From Paenibacillus sp. FSL R5-0341 (GTDB taxonomy: Bacteria > Bacillota > Bacilli > Paenibacillales > Paenibacillaceae), in NCBI RefSeq assembly GCF_037975235.1, contig NZ_CP150241.1, positions 1,302,001-1,366,000 of the forward strand: DNA of 64,000 bases, written 5' to 3'. A program made the position numbers and the translations under genes. Under the pieces are notes generated by a model. The model saw only the letters and a list, made by a program, of their open reading frames with translations, ran no database searches and was not told where the DNA came from. Positions 62,998-64,000 of this stretch are shown here, piece by piece (the first letter of the stretch is position 1; every line of letters begins with the position of its first letter).

Positions 62998-63948
62998 TTG
63001 GATCGACGTTTGTTGGAAGAAGGACTAGCGATTATCGTTTCCAGTCGGGAGCGTACAGGAGATCTGTGGCATGCCCATTATGGGGCGGGTGCGATTGCGG
63101 CATATTTTTGGGTACGGGAAAATCGTCTCACTGCCCTTGCCGCCGGCAGTGTTACCGCCGAAGCAAAAGCCATGCTTCGCCAGCATGGAGTCAGCCCTGG
63201 TCAGACCTCTCCGATTGGTGAAATCATGCCCAGGGAAGATGCCGAAGCGCGTATTACGGACGCATTGGATCGAACGATTGGAGAGTTGCACTGGGTTGGA
63301 CACCAGGCCATCTACGGGGCAATCAGTCTGAAGGCCATTCGCGAACTGGATGGATGGGGTACTGCGGAGGATATTGGTCGGCTGGTTGAACTGATCGATT
63401 CATTCGATCGAACTATCCCAGGAAGATCCTGGATGAATACGACCGTGAAAGAAATTCGCAGTCTGAAGCCGGAAAAGAGAGATGGTTTCCCTGAGATCGA
63501 AGATCCAACGCAGTTGTCACGCCTGATTCTGGATGAGCTTGGTGCGTTCCAGACCATCTATCACGCGGAAGCTCATCATGATCTGATCGGCCATATGCTG
63601 ACCTACGGACATGCGCTTAACATATTATATGAATTGGGTTATCCTGCATTATTCCATAAAGGCATTCCACCTTTCCTTACTATGGTGAAGGCGCTACGTT
63701 TAAGCCGAGATGTGAACAGCGAACAGGAGATGCCGACACTGCAATCACCTGTAGACTTGCTGCCATTATCGCGGGCGGAACGATCAGTGGCGCTTCCTCA
63801 TGAGCTGGAATATTGGCTCACCGATAGACGTTCCCGTGACTGGTACGGAGGTCATGTGTTCAAATTCCCGTTCAGCTTCTATCATCATGCCAAGAACGGG
63901 GAACCTGTACCGGAAACATGGGAGAACTTTCGTTATATCATCGCGTGA
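62998..63948 (+). CDS. histidine-rich protein of unknown family
   Basis: 316 residues from the TTG at 62998 with AAGGGTGG upstream; a GTG 12 bases earlier would add four residues. There is no signal peptide or membrane helix. Conserved-looking spots are GDLWHAHYGAGAIAAYFW near the N-terminus, ELHWVGHQAIYGAIS, a middle FQTIYHAEAHHDLIGHMLTYGHALNILYELGYP with seven His in about 35 residues, and a C-terminal WYGGHVFKFPFSFYHHAKN. The clustered His suggest metal or cofactor binding. I do not recognise the family. A palindromic repeat lies in its upstream region. Confidence 0.7.
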   Translation: MDRRLLEEGLAIIVSSRERTGDLWHAHYGAGAIAAYFWVRENRLTALAAGSVTAEAKAMLRQHGVSPGQTSPIGEIMPREDAEARITDALDRTIGELHWVGHQAIYGAISLKAIRELDGWGTAEDIGRLVELIDSFDRTIPGRSWMNTTVKEIRSLKPEKRDGFPEIEDPTQLSRLILDELGAFQTIYHAEAHHDLIGHMLTYGHALNILYELGYPALFHKGIPPFLTMVKALRLSRDVNSEQEMPTLQSPVDLLPLSRAERSVALPHELEYWLTDRRSRDWYGGHVFKFPFSFYHHAKNGEPVPETWENFRYIIA

Positions 63949-64000
63949 GATGGAGCCAACGATTTGGAACAAAAATGAAGAGCACTTGCCAAAACTGGCA

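Overview
The window reads as a chromosomal segment of a Paenibacillus-type, plant-polymer-degrading, spore-forming Firmicute. The evidence is strong AAGGAGG-type ribosome binding sites, A-type promoters, many intrinsic terminators, a proline T-box, a heterodimeric BmrCD-like exporter, an SLH-domain protein and a large set of GH9/GH48/GH51/GH43 enzymes. No rRNA, tRNA, CRISPR array or intact insertion sequence was seen.

Layout. 1-1.2 kb (minus): the 5' end of an NHLP-leader RiPP precursor running off the left edge, preceded by an isoprenyl-diphosphate-synthase-fold enzyme. 1.4-7.3 kb: envelope and signalling genes (secreted repeat protein, acyltransferase 3, LCP ligase, BcrC phosphatase, chemoreceptor). 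7.6-14 kb: a cellulase pair, GH9 endoglucanase and GH48 cellobiohydrolase, sharing the tail Fn3-Fn3-CBM3. 14-16.5 kb: a secreted beta-helix protein and an NlpC/P60 hydrolase with a long leader. 16.5-19.2 kb: a winged-helix regulator divergent from GH51 arabinofuranosidase. 19.3-26.3 kb: a small repeat element, MBL hydrolase, Lrp regulator, BmrCD-like ABC exporter with a putative translational attenuator, and an SLH protein behind an ECF-type promoter. 26.4-31.1 kb: GH43 xylosidase/arabinofuranosidase with a divergent AraC regulator, then YdeI, DinB and WYL genes. 31.3-40.3 kb: the main arabinan locus: a paralogue of the first winged-helix regulator, secreted arabinanase, ABC sugar importer (no ATPase), arabinanase lipoprotein, three tandem copies of a ~295-bp non-coding repeat, and an intracellular GH43.

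40.5-48 kb: EcsC, a prolyl-tRNA editing protein, MFS exporter, and the queCDEF operon (queuosine precursor preQ1) behind a preQ1-I-like leader with an unusual insertion. 48-51.3 kb: a 55-codon gene, a gene behind a LexA-like (SOS) box, a WYL regulator and a DEDDh exonuclease. 51.4-53.6 kb: T-box and proS. 54-58.3 kb: a LysM 5'-nucleotidase, then a phage-derived regulatory set (ImmA-like protease, XRE repressor, ArpU-like protein). 58.4-64 kb: a GAF-histidine kinase/response regulator pair, an FMN reductase with a shifted start, two VOC proteins and a histidine-rich unknown.

How the parts fit: arabinan and xylan debranching (GH51, four GH43) and cellulose attack (GH9 + GH48) give a plant cell-wall degradation programme, with arabino-oligosaccharide uptake linked to two paralogous local regulators. 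The least expected elements are the NHLP precursor beside an isoprenyl synthase-like enzyme, the tandem structured repeats, the divergent preQ1 leader, and two identical SOS-type palindromes.
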